From Yponomeuta sedellus (Eukaryota; Arthropoda; Insecta; Lepidoptera; Yponomeutidae): DNA of 64,000 nt. Position 1 is the stretch's first letter. Each line of letters opens with the position of its first letter. Shown here one piece after another: positions 21,701 to 31,200 of this stretch. The notes under the pieces were generated by a model. The model saw only the letters and a list, made by a program, of their open reading frames with translations, was not told the origin of the DNA and did not search any database. Position numbers and translations under genes: made by a program. The stretch covers positions 8,891,001-8,955,000 of the forward strand of contig OW203732.1 in NCBI GenBank assembly GCA_934045075.1. Direction: 5' to 3'.

Positions 21701-22193
21701 TTTTAAGTTTCAAGAAAATTAGACAACATTCTTTATACCTCCCATACAAATTTTGGCAACCCTTTTCGCCCCCTTAGGGGTTGAATTTCAATAAATCCGT
21801 CTTATTCCTTACCTACATTATATATAGACCCTCTGTACAAAATTTACTAGACTGTAGGTTCTAAAAATAGTTGTCACAGTTGTTAAGATTAAGATGTTCA
21901 CTTTTAGATAAAAACGTATTGTAAAACAAACTATGTTTTTTTTTTAATTGGTGGGGCGGGGCTAGTTAGCATCCTGAAGGCCTTTAACGAATTTGAGAGA
22001 TAAGATAAAAAAAAACGAATTTCTTTATTTCGTGAACAGGATGCATTTGACAGGGGTCGTGACTCTCCTGTTAAATAAAAACAACTGTTTTGGGAGAGGC
22101 ACACTCTTTCAACGAATATAAATTGATACCTGTACCACATGTTAGGGGTACCTACCTAAGTTTAATGAACTTAATGTTAATTTATTACTCCTA
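21701..22193. other. Unclassified, partly repeat-related
   Basis: 21840-21935 (gactgtaggttctaaaaata, aaaacgtattgtaaaac) is similar to the interior of the MITE at 57010. Confidence 0.4.
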
Positions 22194-22447
22194 TGGCCTC
22201 GGTCTCGGTGGCGCAGCGGTTTGGCACGCTGACTGTGCAACCGAAGGTCTCGGGTTCGATCCCCGGCCGGGTCAAACTAGGAAACGAACTTTTCTAGTTT
22301 GTCTTGGGTCTTGGATGTTATCTATGTATTTATTGTATTAAATCTATCGTCGACTTAGCGCCTATAACAGAAGTCATTTAGTTGTACTTAGTATAGGGCT
22401 AACGAGATCTGTGTAATATGTCCTTGAATATTTATTTATTATTTTAT
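22194..22447 (+). mobile_element. Family 2 tRNA-headed SINE, full length
   Basis: Head 22197-22273: ggtggcgcagcggtttggca, gactgtgcaaccgaag, gggttcgatccccggccggg. The body ends gggctaacgagatctgtgta, tatgtccttgaatatttatt. This is the best reference copy of the family in the window. Confidence 0.85.
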
Positions 22448-22539
22448 TTTATGATTTAGCTTTTGGTTTGGTTTGGTTTGGTCTAATAATAGAATAGATA
22501 AGATTAAATTTTTTTTGCTTAGCCTTTAAACGTGTGATG

Positions 22540-22825
22540 TTGTAAAACGTTTTATAAATAACGGAACGACTAGAATTACTTCAACTGTACATTTTATTTA
22601 TGATGTGTTTTATTTGATTTATTTATAATATAAACAAAAAACTTGATAAAAAGAATAAGCAGGTAAAGGAAGATTTAATAAGAGTCGGGTATAGTTGAAA
22701 TGTAAAGTAGTAATGCCATAAACTTAAGGAAATCTCAAAAATGGGTGACGTAATTTTAAATTTAAAAATGATAGATAGACAGAATTATAATATAAAAAAT
22801 GGTGTAAAGAGGTTTGCACCAAAAG
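22540..22825 (+). mobile_element. Family 9 repeat, uninterrupted copy
   Basis: gtgatgttgtaaaacgtttt, ggaacgactagaattacttc, aaaaacttgataaaaagaat, gggtgacgtaattttaaatt, gtaaagaggtttgcacc. It provides the empty site for the MITE at 20541. Confidence 0.75.
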
Positions 22826-23618
22826 TACAAGTGAAAGTGTCAAAAGTACACTTACGACCTTGTTTCTGTGTACTTAATAATCTTCTATTTATCTATAACA
22901 ATTCAACTCCTTAAACCCTCTATGAACCACGTATAAAATACTCAGTGGTAGACTTTACAAAGCAGACTACCTCACCATTTGTACATACTGCGTATATGGA
23001 GTGTTAAAGAAAATCGTGTTATAGGAATGGCGCCATTATTCTTTGACTATAGAAAAATGTGCGAGCGAAAGGGAACACTGACGTCAGACGGTCTTTAAAG
23101 TTAGGTAACGGCACAGATTAGATAGTAACGGTTCGTGCCGCGACTTTTTATTGTAAGTACCAGAAAAAAAATACATTCAGAGACCGCGACAGGCAGTGGA
23201 CACTCTTGGTAAGGATTTATAAGGGCCGACCCGGGTTTCGTAGCGCTAAAATTTCAGAATTTGACAATCAATATACTGCAAAGTCGGGACATTCAAAAAA
23301 CGCGACTGAGTGGAGTTGTCTGTTTTAGCCTACTCCGAATAGTCAGATAGAAATATGTTTTGACACTATAGAGTAGTCTAAATGCTTAACCCGATAGAGT
23401 TGAAAGTTACGTAACACAAGGGCTGATCGCGCGTGGGACCGAGATAGAAGACATACGCGAGACGAAGACAGCTAGTGTAAGGATACTTCTTTATAATAGC
23501 TCGCGGGCGCAGCCGTCAAGTCAAGTTTGCATTATTTTAAAGAAAATCGTTACGTTTTGTTTCGGTGTTAGACGAGTTGAGACCCAGAGCTAGCCTAGGG
23601 TTTCGATGAAAAAAGATA
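22826..23618. other. Unique DNA
   Basis: CG-containing stretches near 23070-23150 and 23410-23520 are repeat-free (gcacagattagatagtaacg; gatcgcgcgtgggaccgaga). No gene recognised. Confidence 0.3.
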
Positions 23619-24434
23619 TTAACCCGGCGAGACTGTGGTGGGGTGTGACATACCCCACGCTTTACTTCAACGATCGTTTTGTTTTAAATTTATGCTGTAA
23701 CGGTTTGTCTCGCCGCATAGCTGGAGCTAAGGAGCCGCGGGAGGGTATAGTGGTGTGATCGCAGTGTTGCGCCATTGAACAAATTCAATGGTTGCGCTAA
23801 CCGGCGCTTGAGATATTCGTGCGCAAACTCCTGTCGGCTACGTAATACCCCGCCACATAGTTGGTGTGTGGTTATTTCGGTAAAATTGAATTTTTTTTTT
23901 TGGTTTATTAGCTAATTATTTGTTTTTTGTTTTAGTTTTTGAACGAAAATGAGTTTCGAAAGAGATCAAAGGCATCTTGAGTCCATAATAGAGGAGGTTT
24001 TCCAAGAATGTTCGGACGAGTCAAGCTGATCATTGCAGCGAACATAACGTAGGATTGAGACAGAACAGGAGTTTAGCGATCGATATTTTTTTATTTCTAA
24101 TTCAAAGATTGATGTTTTCTCCTTAATTTAGTAGTTGTTGTTTAAAGTAAAATTTGGTATTTGTTTATTTTAGAGGTTTATCAAGATAATGCCTATTTTT
24201 GTTTAAAAACAAACTCAGTTTCTTTTATTTTCCTAAATATTAATAAAAAAAATATTAAAATATTAAAGGTTTTTCATTAAAAGCTGTTTATTGTTTATAT
24301 TAATATCACAAAACATAACATTAGAACTTAATGTATCGATATTGCGATATTTATGGCCAATTTAATAAGTGGGTATGTCAAACCCCACCACATACTCATT
24401 GTTACATTTTGCCACCACAGCCTCGCCGGGTTAA
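23619..24434. mobile_element. piggyBac-type non-autonomous element with TTAA borders
   Basis: TTAA at 23619-23622 and 24431-24434 flank an 808-bp element. Termini cccggcgagactgtggtgg and (reverse) cccggcgaggctgtggtgg are inverted repeats. A second, subterminal inverted repeat (tggggtgtgacatacccc left; tggggtttgacataccc, reversed, right) lies at a different distance from each end, the asymmetric arrangement typical of piggyBac. Only a transposase N-terminal remnant remains, so it must move with help from a complete relative. Confidence 0.85.
23949..24029 (+). pseudogene. Remnant of a piggyBac transposase N-terminus
   Basis: 26 codons starting MSFERDQRHLESI and ending QECSDESS, then a stop. 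It is acidic, as piggyBac N-termini are, sits inside the TTAA-flanked element, and is followed by AT-rich DNA with no further coding sequence: the transposase body and its DDD catalytic core are deleted. Confidence 0.5.
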
Positions 24435-24673
24435 GAAATAAATATTCATGGACATATTACATAGATCTCGTTAGCCCTATACTAAGTACAACTGAATGAC
24501 TTGTGTTAGAGGTGCTAACTCGACGATAGATTTAATAAAATAAATACATAGATAACATCCAAGACCCGAGAAAAACTAGAAAAGTTCATTTCGTAGTTTG
24601 ACCCGGCCGGGGATCGAACCCGAGACCTTCGGTACAGTCAGCGTGCCAAACCGCTGCGCCACCGTGGCCGTCA
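24435..24673 (-). mobile_element. Family 2 tRNA-headed SINE, full length
   Basis: Begins at the left with aaataaatattcatggacat and ends at the right with the tRNA-like head (minus-strand ggtggcgcagcggtttggca). It directly abuts the right TTAA of the piggyBac element, which probably inserted at the SINE tail. Confidence 0.85.
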
Positions 24674-24730
24674 TAAGAAAGAAAATATTATTTTCAATGA
24701 TCTGCGTTTTAGATCGTTTAAAATCACCCA

Positions 24731-25085
24731 CCCGGCTGCCTGAGTGATCTTAAACGATCACGAAGGTTAAGCAACACAGGGCGCGTTCAGTGCATGCATG
24801 GGTATGTCTATTAACTATAACGCTAGTGGCATTTTTCCGAGCGCCTCCGTGCTTCGCAAGGCACGTTAAGCAGTTGGTGGCGGCTGCCGTCGATAAATGG
24901 CAGTCGTTAAGCCAAGTGACAGGCCTTAGGGCGGCTTGAAAACTTCTGAAAGTAAGACCAGCCACTAGTCTTGCAAGCCTCCACCAATCCGGACTTGGCC
25001 CCCGTGGTCGAGTATGGCCTATACCTTCCTCAGGGAAGAGACCCGTACCTCTCAGTGGGGACATAATGGGTTGATGATGATGATT
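24731..25085 (+). mobile_element. Family 3B (5S rRNA-headed element), full length
   Basis: Head ccggctgcctgagtgatctt then acgatcacgaaggttaagca and gggcgcgttcagtgcatgc, closely following 5S rRNA (gatcaccgaagttaagcaac, gggcgcggtcagtact). Body, then tail gttgatgatgatga. B copies have a (GAT)n tail. Confidence 0.85.
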
Positions 25086-25338
25086 TAAAGTAATCGCGAT
25101 ACGAACCGTTTAATATATAGGTAAATCAGTAAGAGCTTCACTTTATCTAACTCTGGCAATACACACACACACACTCACAGACAGTGCTTGCCTAGCCCTT
25201 TTTGACGAATGGCAGCACATTGCTCCAGATAAAGGTTAAAGATAACTAAGTACTTATATTGTGCCTGTAGGTAGTCGTATGCTTCGGGAGTTCAGGAAAT
25301 AAAACAATCTAGGCCGAGATCACACAATGTACTACGTA
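25086..25338. other. AT-rich DNA with a short CA run
   Basis: acacacacacactcacagac at 25161-25180. No gene. Confidence 0.35.
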
Positions 25339-25589
25339 CAGTCTATTTATTCTTACTTGTCCAATTTAGTAAACAATATTCTAACCTTAAAATTGAGATT
25401 AGATGCCTAAACTAGACATTTTCCCGCAAATTCATGAACTAAGTATGTTTATAAAATTGGCAGCGTGTTATCTAAAAGAGTGTTCCAGGTTACTTCATTT
25501 ATGGAAATATGGCAGTTTTGGTCTAAAAAGTCACAGTTTAAGGGTAGAATCTTGTTTACTAAATTGGACAAGTAAGAATAAATAGACTG
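25339..25589. mobile_element. Tc1/mariner-type MITE, TA target duplication
   Basis: Long inverted repeats of about 52 bp: left arm starts cagtctatttattcttactt, right arm ends aagtaagaataaatagactg, with about two mismatches. TA lies at both borders (25337-25338, 25590-25591). The 251-bp element has no coding capacity (the open frame inside reads across the arms). TA duplication and CAGT-type ends point to Tc1/mariner. Confidence 0.85.
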
Positions 25590-25936
25590 TATAGTCGTTT
25601 CCCGGATTTAGCCGGGGAATTAAGTTAATTTGGGGAATTTGTGTACCATACGTTTTGGATGTACGATTGAATTTTGCTGCTTGTAACTGTGCGCTCTGCT
25701 TATTCTCGTACAATTCGAGTATTTTGTTACAATGTTATTTATAGAAACACGATGCCCTCCTTGGAGCGTTTTAAATGCAGTTTAGACAGTACCCAAGGGG
25801 TGAAAGTGGTTAAAAATACATAGGTATATTTCTGTACGCCAACAGGCCTAAAGTGATGTTGACAAAAGTCGAGTGGAAGAAAACGCTTTATTTACTTAGA
25901 ATTAAGTAACGTATTTTAAACTTAAGAATATTTTCG
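25590..25936. other. Unclassified AT-rich DNA
   Basis: No feature recognised. Confidence 0.3.
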
Positions 25937-26165
25937 GAGTTTAATCGCGTAGTAATTCATTGCTATTTTACCTCGAAGTTTCGACGACGTGATAGTCATC
26001 GTGGTCACGAGAACACCGATGGCTGGCACCCATTGGCATCTTCGGCTTATATGGTCTCAGACTACCCTCAATCAGCCAAGGGTTGCGACACACGACACTG
26101 ACAATGTCGGACGATAAGCCATGCGACTTTTTTCCACTCGAATACTTCTTGATGACCGGATCCCA
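25937..26165 (-). mobile_element. PLE-like terminal repeat fragment
   Basis: Minus strand: atgccaatgggtgccagcca, ctcgtgaccacgatgactat, cgtcgtcgaaacttcgaggt, aaatagcaatgaattactac, gcgattaaactccgaaaat. The order stem, GAAAC, then a run ending ccgaaaat recalls Penelope-like terminal repeats. cgatgac and gtcgtcg form a 7-bp hairpin with one G-U pair. A second copy is at 28717. Confidence 0.5.
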
Positions 26166-26699
26166 CGTTTGCATAGAATTAAGAATTAAGAACGCCTTTG
26201 TACCAAATACGATGTGTTTTGTGCAGTAAATAATTTTAATAATAATAATAATAAAGCTATGGCTTATTATTATTAATACCTACTTTTATTGCATTTTATT
26301 TGAACCATAAAACCGTACAATGCGGCGAACTTAATGCCATAAGAGTTTTCTACCAGTCAACCCCAGGAGGTAGAAGAAAATGTTGGTAAGTGTGCAAAAA
26401 ATACACTTTAGTAATGTCGTGTATTTAAATAAACTTACACATTAATATTATATACTTTATTTCCTGATATAGAACCGAATTAAAGCCATCCGGCACAAGA
26501 ATTTGCAGAAAGCTTGATTAAAAAATATCTACATATAATATTGTAACTGAGGGCCTGTGCAGAGTTGGATTTAACAGACGCACCGGGTAATTACCAACAA
26601 TCGCAGATGATTGCGATTTGGTGAAAACCAGATAATTGATTGAACTACTTCAAAAAGCGCCCTTTGACTTAGTCAGTGAATATTAAAATGGTTTACTTT
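26166..26699. other. AT-rich DNA with an (AAT)n palindrome
   Basis: 26232-26278: aataataataataataa and ttattattattaat are complementary around gctatggc. Confidence 0.4.
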
Positions 26700-26815
26700 A
26701 CATACATACTTAACCTCACGCCTGTATCCCAGAGGGGTAGGCAGAGACAAGGGACTGTCACGTGCCACGATCCTGACAGATCACCTTCGCTTCATCAACG
26801 TTCATAAGTCGTTGC
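26700..26815 (+). mobile_element. Recurring repeat fragment
   Basis: cctcacgcctgtatcccaga, ggggtaggcagagacaaggg, gccacgatcctgacagatc, recurring at about 44418, 45165 and 57228. Class unknown. Confidence 0.55.
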
Positions 26816-27154
26816 ATGCACGCACGCCGGTTCCGGGTACTTTTTATCTTCCCCTTTGCTAATACATCCCCTATTTGGTCGATGTGTGTCCGCCTGGGAC
26901 GTCGTATGTTTCGTCAGACGTCGTCGTATGTATGTCAAATATTTCGCGTGTATGTTTCCGGGATAAAATGTAGGTTCCCAAGCTATAATCTATCTCTGTG
27001 CCAGATCCGTTCAGCCATTTTGGCGTAGAGTAACAAACATCCACTTGCATTTAACAAGTACTTAGTTAGTTTGACTAGAGATTTCCGCACTTAGCCCCAT
27101 AGTTGAGCCATTGCACGTAGCAAGCGCTGCGGTAGGTATATTAACCCTTCATAT
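26816..27154. other. Unclassified DNA
   Basis: A plus-strand frame (26816-27028) has no recognisable domain and lies next to repeats. Confidence 0.3.
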
Positions 27155-27325
27155 ACAAGGGTTTCCACACGATGTTTTTCTTTACAGTTATCGGGTGGTA
27201 TTGTTACTACAACTTCACAAATGTTCATAACTTAGGAAACAAAGTCATTGGTACATGCCGGGATTCGAACCCGCGACCTCCCGATTGAGAAGACGCCTTT
27301 CTACCGCTCCGTTACCACCACTTTA
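27155..27325 (-). mobile_element. Family 4 SINE, 5' half
   Basis: Minus strand: tRNA-like head (ggtggtaacggagcggtaga, gcgggttcgaatcccggcat), gtaccaatgactttgtttcc, gtaaagaaaaacatcgtgtg. The 3' half is missing. Confidence 0.75.
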
Positions 27326-27338
27326 TTTACCAGGTATA

Positions 27339-27465
27339 AGATAACATAAGAAGATAAGAATATTCTTTATTGTACATTAGAGCACATATTGTAAAACATA
27401 TTATAAAGATACAAAGTAAAATTGGTGGCCTTATTGCTAAAAGCAATTTCTTCCGGACAACCTTA
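27339..27465 (-). mobile_element. LINE 3' UTR with tail
   Basis: gataagaatattctttattg at the left and ggccttattgctaaaagcaa with tttcttccgg at the right: the reverse complement of the 8787 type, including the GCAATAAGGC hairpin half. Confidence 0.7.
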
Positions 27466-27599
27466 CGACGCAAAGTTGCTGAAGAAAATAAGAGACGAGT
27501 AGTCAGTGCAAACATGAATATATTAATACACTACTTATATAAATAACAATATACCTACATAAACAGATTAAACAGTTACAATAAAGTTATGATAAACTT

Positions 27600-27880
27600 A
27601 CATAATAGTATATTTCATTACGAGTGCGGAAAGCCTGCCATTGCAAAGAGTTGACAGTGAGTGAGGGTTGACAGTCAGAACAGTTGCGAACAAAATTTAT
27701 CAATTTAATAAAGATTTTTTTTGGAAAATGGCGCCAACCGTAATAGTATATTTCATTACAAGTGCAGAAAGGCATTCATTGCAAAGAGTTCCGACAAATG
27801 TCTACCCGAGCCGAGGCGCAGCCGAAGGCGATGGTTGTCAGTTGGAACAAGTTGCAATGACGGTTCGGAAATAATTGCAT
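27600..27880 (+). mobile_element. Element X, two tandem partial copies
   Basis: aatagtatatttcattacga at 27606 and aatagtatatttcattacaa at 27742 each start a partial copy (gcggaaagcctgccattgca; gcagaaaggcattcattgca). The longer copy on the minus strand at 41459-42230 contains the same blocks, including ggaaaatggcgccaaccgta. Probably a DNA transposon derivative; class unknown. Confidence 0.55.
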
Positions 27881-28224
27881 GAATCATAAAAACTCCAGTT
27901 TTTTTAGTAAAAATTTCATGGTTGTTTTTTTCTATAATAGAGATAATTTTTCGTGACAACAACAAAATAGCCAATCAGAAGCATTAGTTCACTCGGATGG
28001 CGCACTCGAACCGAGCGCACTAAGACCGTGAAAACGCGGCTTAAAAAACGGCGAAAAATCCACATTTGTTGTATAATGGAGACTCGCTAAAAAGCGACCC
28101 GTTTTCAGCACAAGTTTACAAAGCAGATCATAGATGGCGCTTATAAGCGTGGCCATAGGCGAACCGGAATACGGCAGACAAAATAAATATGTGCTTAGCA
28201 AAATTTGACAGACGTGTCCTTATA
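27881..28224. other. Unclassified DNA
   Basis: No gene or repeat family recognised. Confidence 0.3.
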
Positions 28225-28600
28225 TTATTTTTAATGCAGTAACCCGTGCTAAGGACAATTTGAGGACAATGAGTCGCCCATTAGCTCAGTTGGAAAGAGC
28301 GCTGGCACGGATAGCCGTCGCGGGTTCGAATCCCGGCATGGGTGGAATTTTTAGCCTCTAAATAGGTTTTTTAAAATTGTCCGTAGCACGGGTTAGTGCA
28401 TTAAAAAAGTGCCAGATGTCGCTGCCTGTACGTAATACAGAGAATATTGTAAAGAGGTTCGAAATTTCACCGATGCCGGTGAGTCGCCCATTGGCTTAGT
28501 TGGAAAGAACGCTGGCACGGATAGCCAGAGGTCGCGGGTTCGAATCCCGGTATGGGTGGCCATTTTAGCCCCTAAATAGGTTTTTTAAAAGACGTGTCCT
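28225..28600 (+). mobile_element. Tandem pair of Family 1 units
   Basis: Two tRNA-Ile-like cores (28276-28343, with 5 nt missing after the anticodon arm, and 28486-28557) joined by tagcctctaaataggttttt, attgtccgtagcacgggtta, tgtcgctgcctgtacgtaat and gatgccggtgagtc. The linker is the normal 3' flank of one unit running into the normal 5' flank of the next, i.e. a true head-to-tail dimer about 210 bp apart. Confidence 0.85.
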
Positions 28601-28716
28601 TGTTCTTGTATGTGCACGCATATAAGCGCCATCTATGAAAAGCTTTGTGAATCTGTGCTGAAAACTGCTCATTATTATGTTAACCTGGAAACCTAAGATA
28701 CCTTTAGTTGGAAGAT

Positions 28717-28975
28717 TTTCGGGGCTTAATCGCGTAGTAATTTATTGCTATTTTACATCGACGTTTCGACGACACGTTACAGACATGGCTTAAAAAAGTC
28801 TCATGGCTTATCGTCCGACATTGCCAGTGAAGTGTGTCGCAACCCTAATAGTGCTTTGTGATGGCTGATTGAGGGTAGTCCGAAACCTCAACAGCCGAAG
28901 ATGCGAACGGGAGCCAGCCATCAGTCTTCTCGTGACCACGATGACTGTAACGTCGTCGACCTTTTGGTCTAGTTT
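28717..28975. mobile_element. PLE-like fragment with inverted end
   Basis: 28717-28790 is the end of the element in minus orientation (ttaatcgcgtagtaatttat, tacatcgacgtttcgacgac); 28790-28975 is the body in plus orientation (atggcttatcgtccgacatt, gtgaccacgatgactgtaac), stopping before the GAAAC motif. Inverted partial copies are known for Penelope-like elements. Confidence 0.5.
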
Positions 28976-29737
28976 AGGCTCTAGTCTCTTGTGGAAACAA
29001 ATAGTGCATTCTTTTGCTTTGTATAATTTATTCCATGTTTGTTTGGTATACGAATGTGATTTGTGGACAGAAAATAAACAAATTTCTTATCTTATCTAAC
29101 CCGACTGTCGTGCACCACGCAAACCCGTAGACTCCGGTCAAACCCGGTGAGGTGGCAGCCCTAGGTAGACAAAGGGACATTGCTCGTCTTATTATCCCGG
29201 AGGTCAACGCACTCTGTTCAGCTTTCAGGCTATATGATACCTACCTCCATACGCTACGAGTTATTACGTATAATATCATGTATGTCTTAATATTGTTATC
29301 GGAAATGACAACCATTCTGTTGGATGGCTTATTTGTTTCCAGAGCGTTCAACTCATTTTTCTGATTCCGAGAGATATTTGGAGGTTTTGTATTACCTTGG
29401 GTTGAGGCTGGCATATCAGTTTTATCTGTGTTTAACTTTCCACGAAATTTGGACGCCGTTTGTGGTTTTATATGGTACTTGTTCGAAAAATTAATTAGAA
29501 AATACTTCATACGGCCTCTAAGTAAACCTGGGGGCCGATTCTCGCCCATGCGAATTGAATGCGTAGACGCAAAACATTCGAAGGCTTAGACATTTGTCGC
29601 ATGAAAATAAGATAAGATAACTCGACAGAGTCATTTGACGTTTAGTTTCTCATTCGAATTCAATCTAGCATGGCGTTCAGAACACAATTTTGGCTGTCGC
29701 TCTACTTTTTACGTACAATTCCAAGTCCTAAGCCTTC
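28976..29737. other. Mostly unique DNA
   Basis: 29040-29100 ends ttcttatcttatc, a degenerate LINE tail. Two overlapping frames (29152-29364 plus, 29241-29549 minus) show no domain. Confidence 0.3.
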
Positions 29738-29847
29738 TTGCTTTTTGCAATAAGGCCGCCAATTGTACTATGTATATTTGCAATTGTTTTGTGTTTGTTG
29801 TTTTTCCAGTGTACAATAAAGAATATTCTTATCTTCTTATCTTATCT
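29738..29847 (+). mobile_element. LINE 3' UTR with (TTATC)n tail
   Basis: tgcaataaggccgccaattg, gtactatgtatatttgcaat, ccagtgtacaataaagaata then cttatcttcttatc. Nearly identical to 8787-8897. Confidence 0.8.
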
Positions 29848-29996
29848 AAGCCTTAAAGTCGTATACGACTTATTTGCGAATGAGGTGAGAATTGGCTCCC
29901 TGGCCGTAAAATATACGGTTCAAAAAAGGAAAACAAGTGGAATCCCCGGCTTCAAGGTTTTACTCTTTCAATAAATGTTTTTTTTATCTGTTTCAG

Positions 29997-30067
29997 GTAA
30001 GTTCCAGATGACAGAGACAGAGGCACCGCAACTATTTAGTTTAGAACCAGTCAATTTAACGACTACT
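29997..30067 (+). CDS. Possible 71-nt internal exon
   Basis: Preceded by a strong pyrimidine tract and acceptor (tttttttatctgtttcag, ending 29996) and followed by a consensus donor gtaagt at 30068. One frame is open throughout (2 leading nt, then KFQMTETEAPQLFSLEPV and five more residues), ending on a codon boundary, and the residues look like ordinary protein. No flanking exon was found and chance matches of this kind occur in 64 kb, so support is weak. Confidence 0.2.
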
Positions 30068-30149
30068 GTAAGTTGAAACTAAAATTAATAGTGAGCGCGG
30101 TCTTTTGTTATTTTACATGTACAGTGGGGACTGTACTTGTAAAATCTTG

Positions 30150-30375
30150 CCTTCTGGAATCTTGCCTTGTGAGATAAGTTGAAGGAGTTTAACTTATTAA
30201 CAAGGCATAAACTTACAAGGCAAGATTCAAGGAAGAAGACCTGAGAGACCGAAGATATCATGGCTGTACAATCTTCGACAGTGGTTTCAAGAGAGTACCA
30301 GTTCCTTGTGTGAATTGGGAACCTCGAAGAGGAAGAGAGCCGAATTGGTTGCCAACCCTGATAGGAGATGTCACA
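30150..30375 (+). pseudogene. LINE protein C-terminal remnant with inverted lead-in
   Basis: 30235-30370 reads ...RPERPKISWLYNLRQWF... then ...RAELVANPDRRCH, the familiar end of an insect non-LTR retrotransposon protein. 47615-47765 is a second diverged copy. Just upstream gaatcttgccttgt (30159-30172) and acaaggcaagattc (about 30217-30230) form an inverted repeat. Confidence 0.5.
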
Positions 30376-30383
30376 AACGACGT

Positions 30384-30480
30384 TATATATTAAACCGGTC
30401 CAATCTCGATTATTTATTAGGTAAAACGTTATAACCTTAATATCCGACGTATCAGCAGCGTTGCAGTCAATAAATAATTA
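30384..30480. mobile_element. PLE-like terminal fragment
   Basis: tatattaaaccggtccaatc, tattaggtaaaacgttataa, cagcagcgttgcagtc; matches 18594. Confidence 0.4.
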
Positions 30481-30654
30481 TCTATACTATAGAAATGAAT
30501 CGCTGAATGTGTTGGTAAGCGCAAATCTCGAGAACAGCTGAACCGATTTCGCTAATTATTTTTTTAGTGTATCCCTTGAAGTACGAGGATGGTTTTTACG
30601 GAGAGAAAGTTTGAAAAAACTGTTAGGCGGTACGAAGTTCGCGGGGTCAGCTAG
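30481..30654 (+). mobile_element. Helitron-like non-autonomous element
   Basis: Starts TC (tctatactatagaaatgaat) directly after an A and ends gttcgcggggtcagCTAG directly before a T, the termini and A/T insertion site expected of Helitrons. 174 bp, no coding capacity. It contains aacagctgaaccgatttcgc, a string common in insect elements of this sort. Confidence 0.7.
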
Positions 30655-31127
30655 TAAATGATAAATATTAATGGACATATTACACATAATCTCGTTAGCC
30701 CTATACTATATCTATATCTATAATCAGCCCACATCAACCCACTGCTGGGCATAGGCCTTCTTTTTATTGCGCCATTCTTCACGGTCCTGTGCTAACCTGA
30801 TCCATCTCTGGCCCGCAACCCCCACGATGTCGTCTGACCATCGTGTCGGTGGTCTGCCTACCAACCTCCTTCCCTCCCTTGGCCACCACTCCGGTACTGC
30901 CCTGGTCCACCGGCCGAGCCCTATACTAAGTACAACTAAATGACTTGGGTTATAGGTGCTAACGCGACGATAGATTTAATACAACAAATACATAGATAAG
31001 ATCCAAGACCCGAGACAAACTAGAAAAGTTTGTTTCCTAGTTTGACCCGGCCGGGGATCGAACCATCGAACCCGAGACCTTCGGTTTTACAGTCAGAGTG
31101 CCAAACCGCTGCGCCACCGAGACCGTC
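30655..31127 (-). mobile_element. Family 2 SINE interrupted by a LINE insertion
   Basis: 3' part at 30655-30708 and 5' part at 30917-31127 rejoin exactly once the insert is removed. The tRNA-like head carries a 7-nt duplication (atcgaaccatcgaaccc). agccctatacta is present on both sides of the insert (30697-30708 and 30917-30928) as a 12-bp target duplication. Confidence 0.9.
30709..30916 (-). mobile_element. 5'-truncated LINE insertion (208 bp) with coding 3' end
   Basis: Minus strand encodes ...VGRPPTRWSDDIVGVAG..., ...RLAQDREEWRNKKKAYAQQW and a stop, the C-terminus of an insect non-LTR retrotransposon protein, followed by a short TATAGA tail. 5' truncation, 12-bp target duplication and simple tail are all signs of target-primed reverse transcription. 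Confidence 0.85.
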
Positions 31128-31200
31128 AATTTTCCAGTCGTCCTGTCTTCCCGTGACCACGGCCACAGCAACGCTGCCAAAACGTTAGGAATTAACGTTT
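31128..31200 (-). mobile_element. PLE-like fragment
   Basis: tcttcccgtgaccacggcca, cagcaacgctgccaaaacgt: the stem and AAAACGT block of the 18594/62747 type. Confidence 0.4.

Noticed and set aside
22197..22273. Functional tRNA gene
   Set aside because: The same head occurs in five copies with the same body; the acceptor stem is not consistent with any tRNA.
25960..28800. Hammerhead ribozyme in the PLE-like pieces
   Set aside because: GAAAC is present but the required CUGANGA block is not seen in either copy; only a hairpin is supported.
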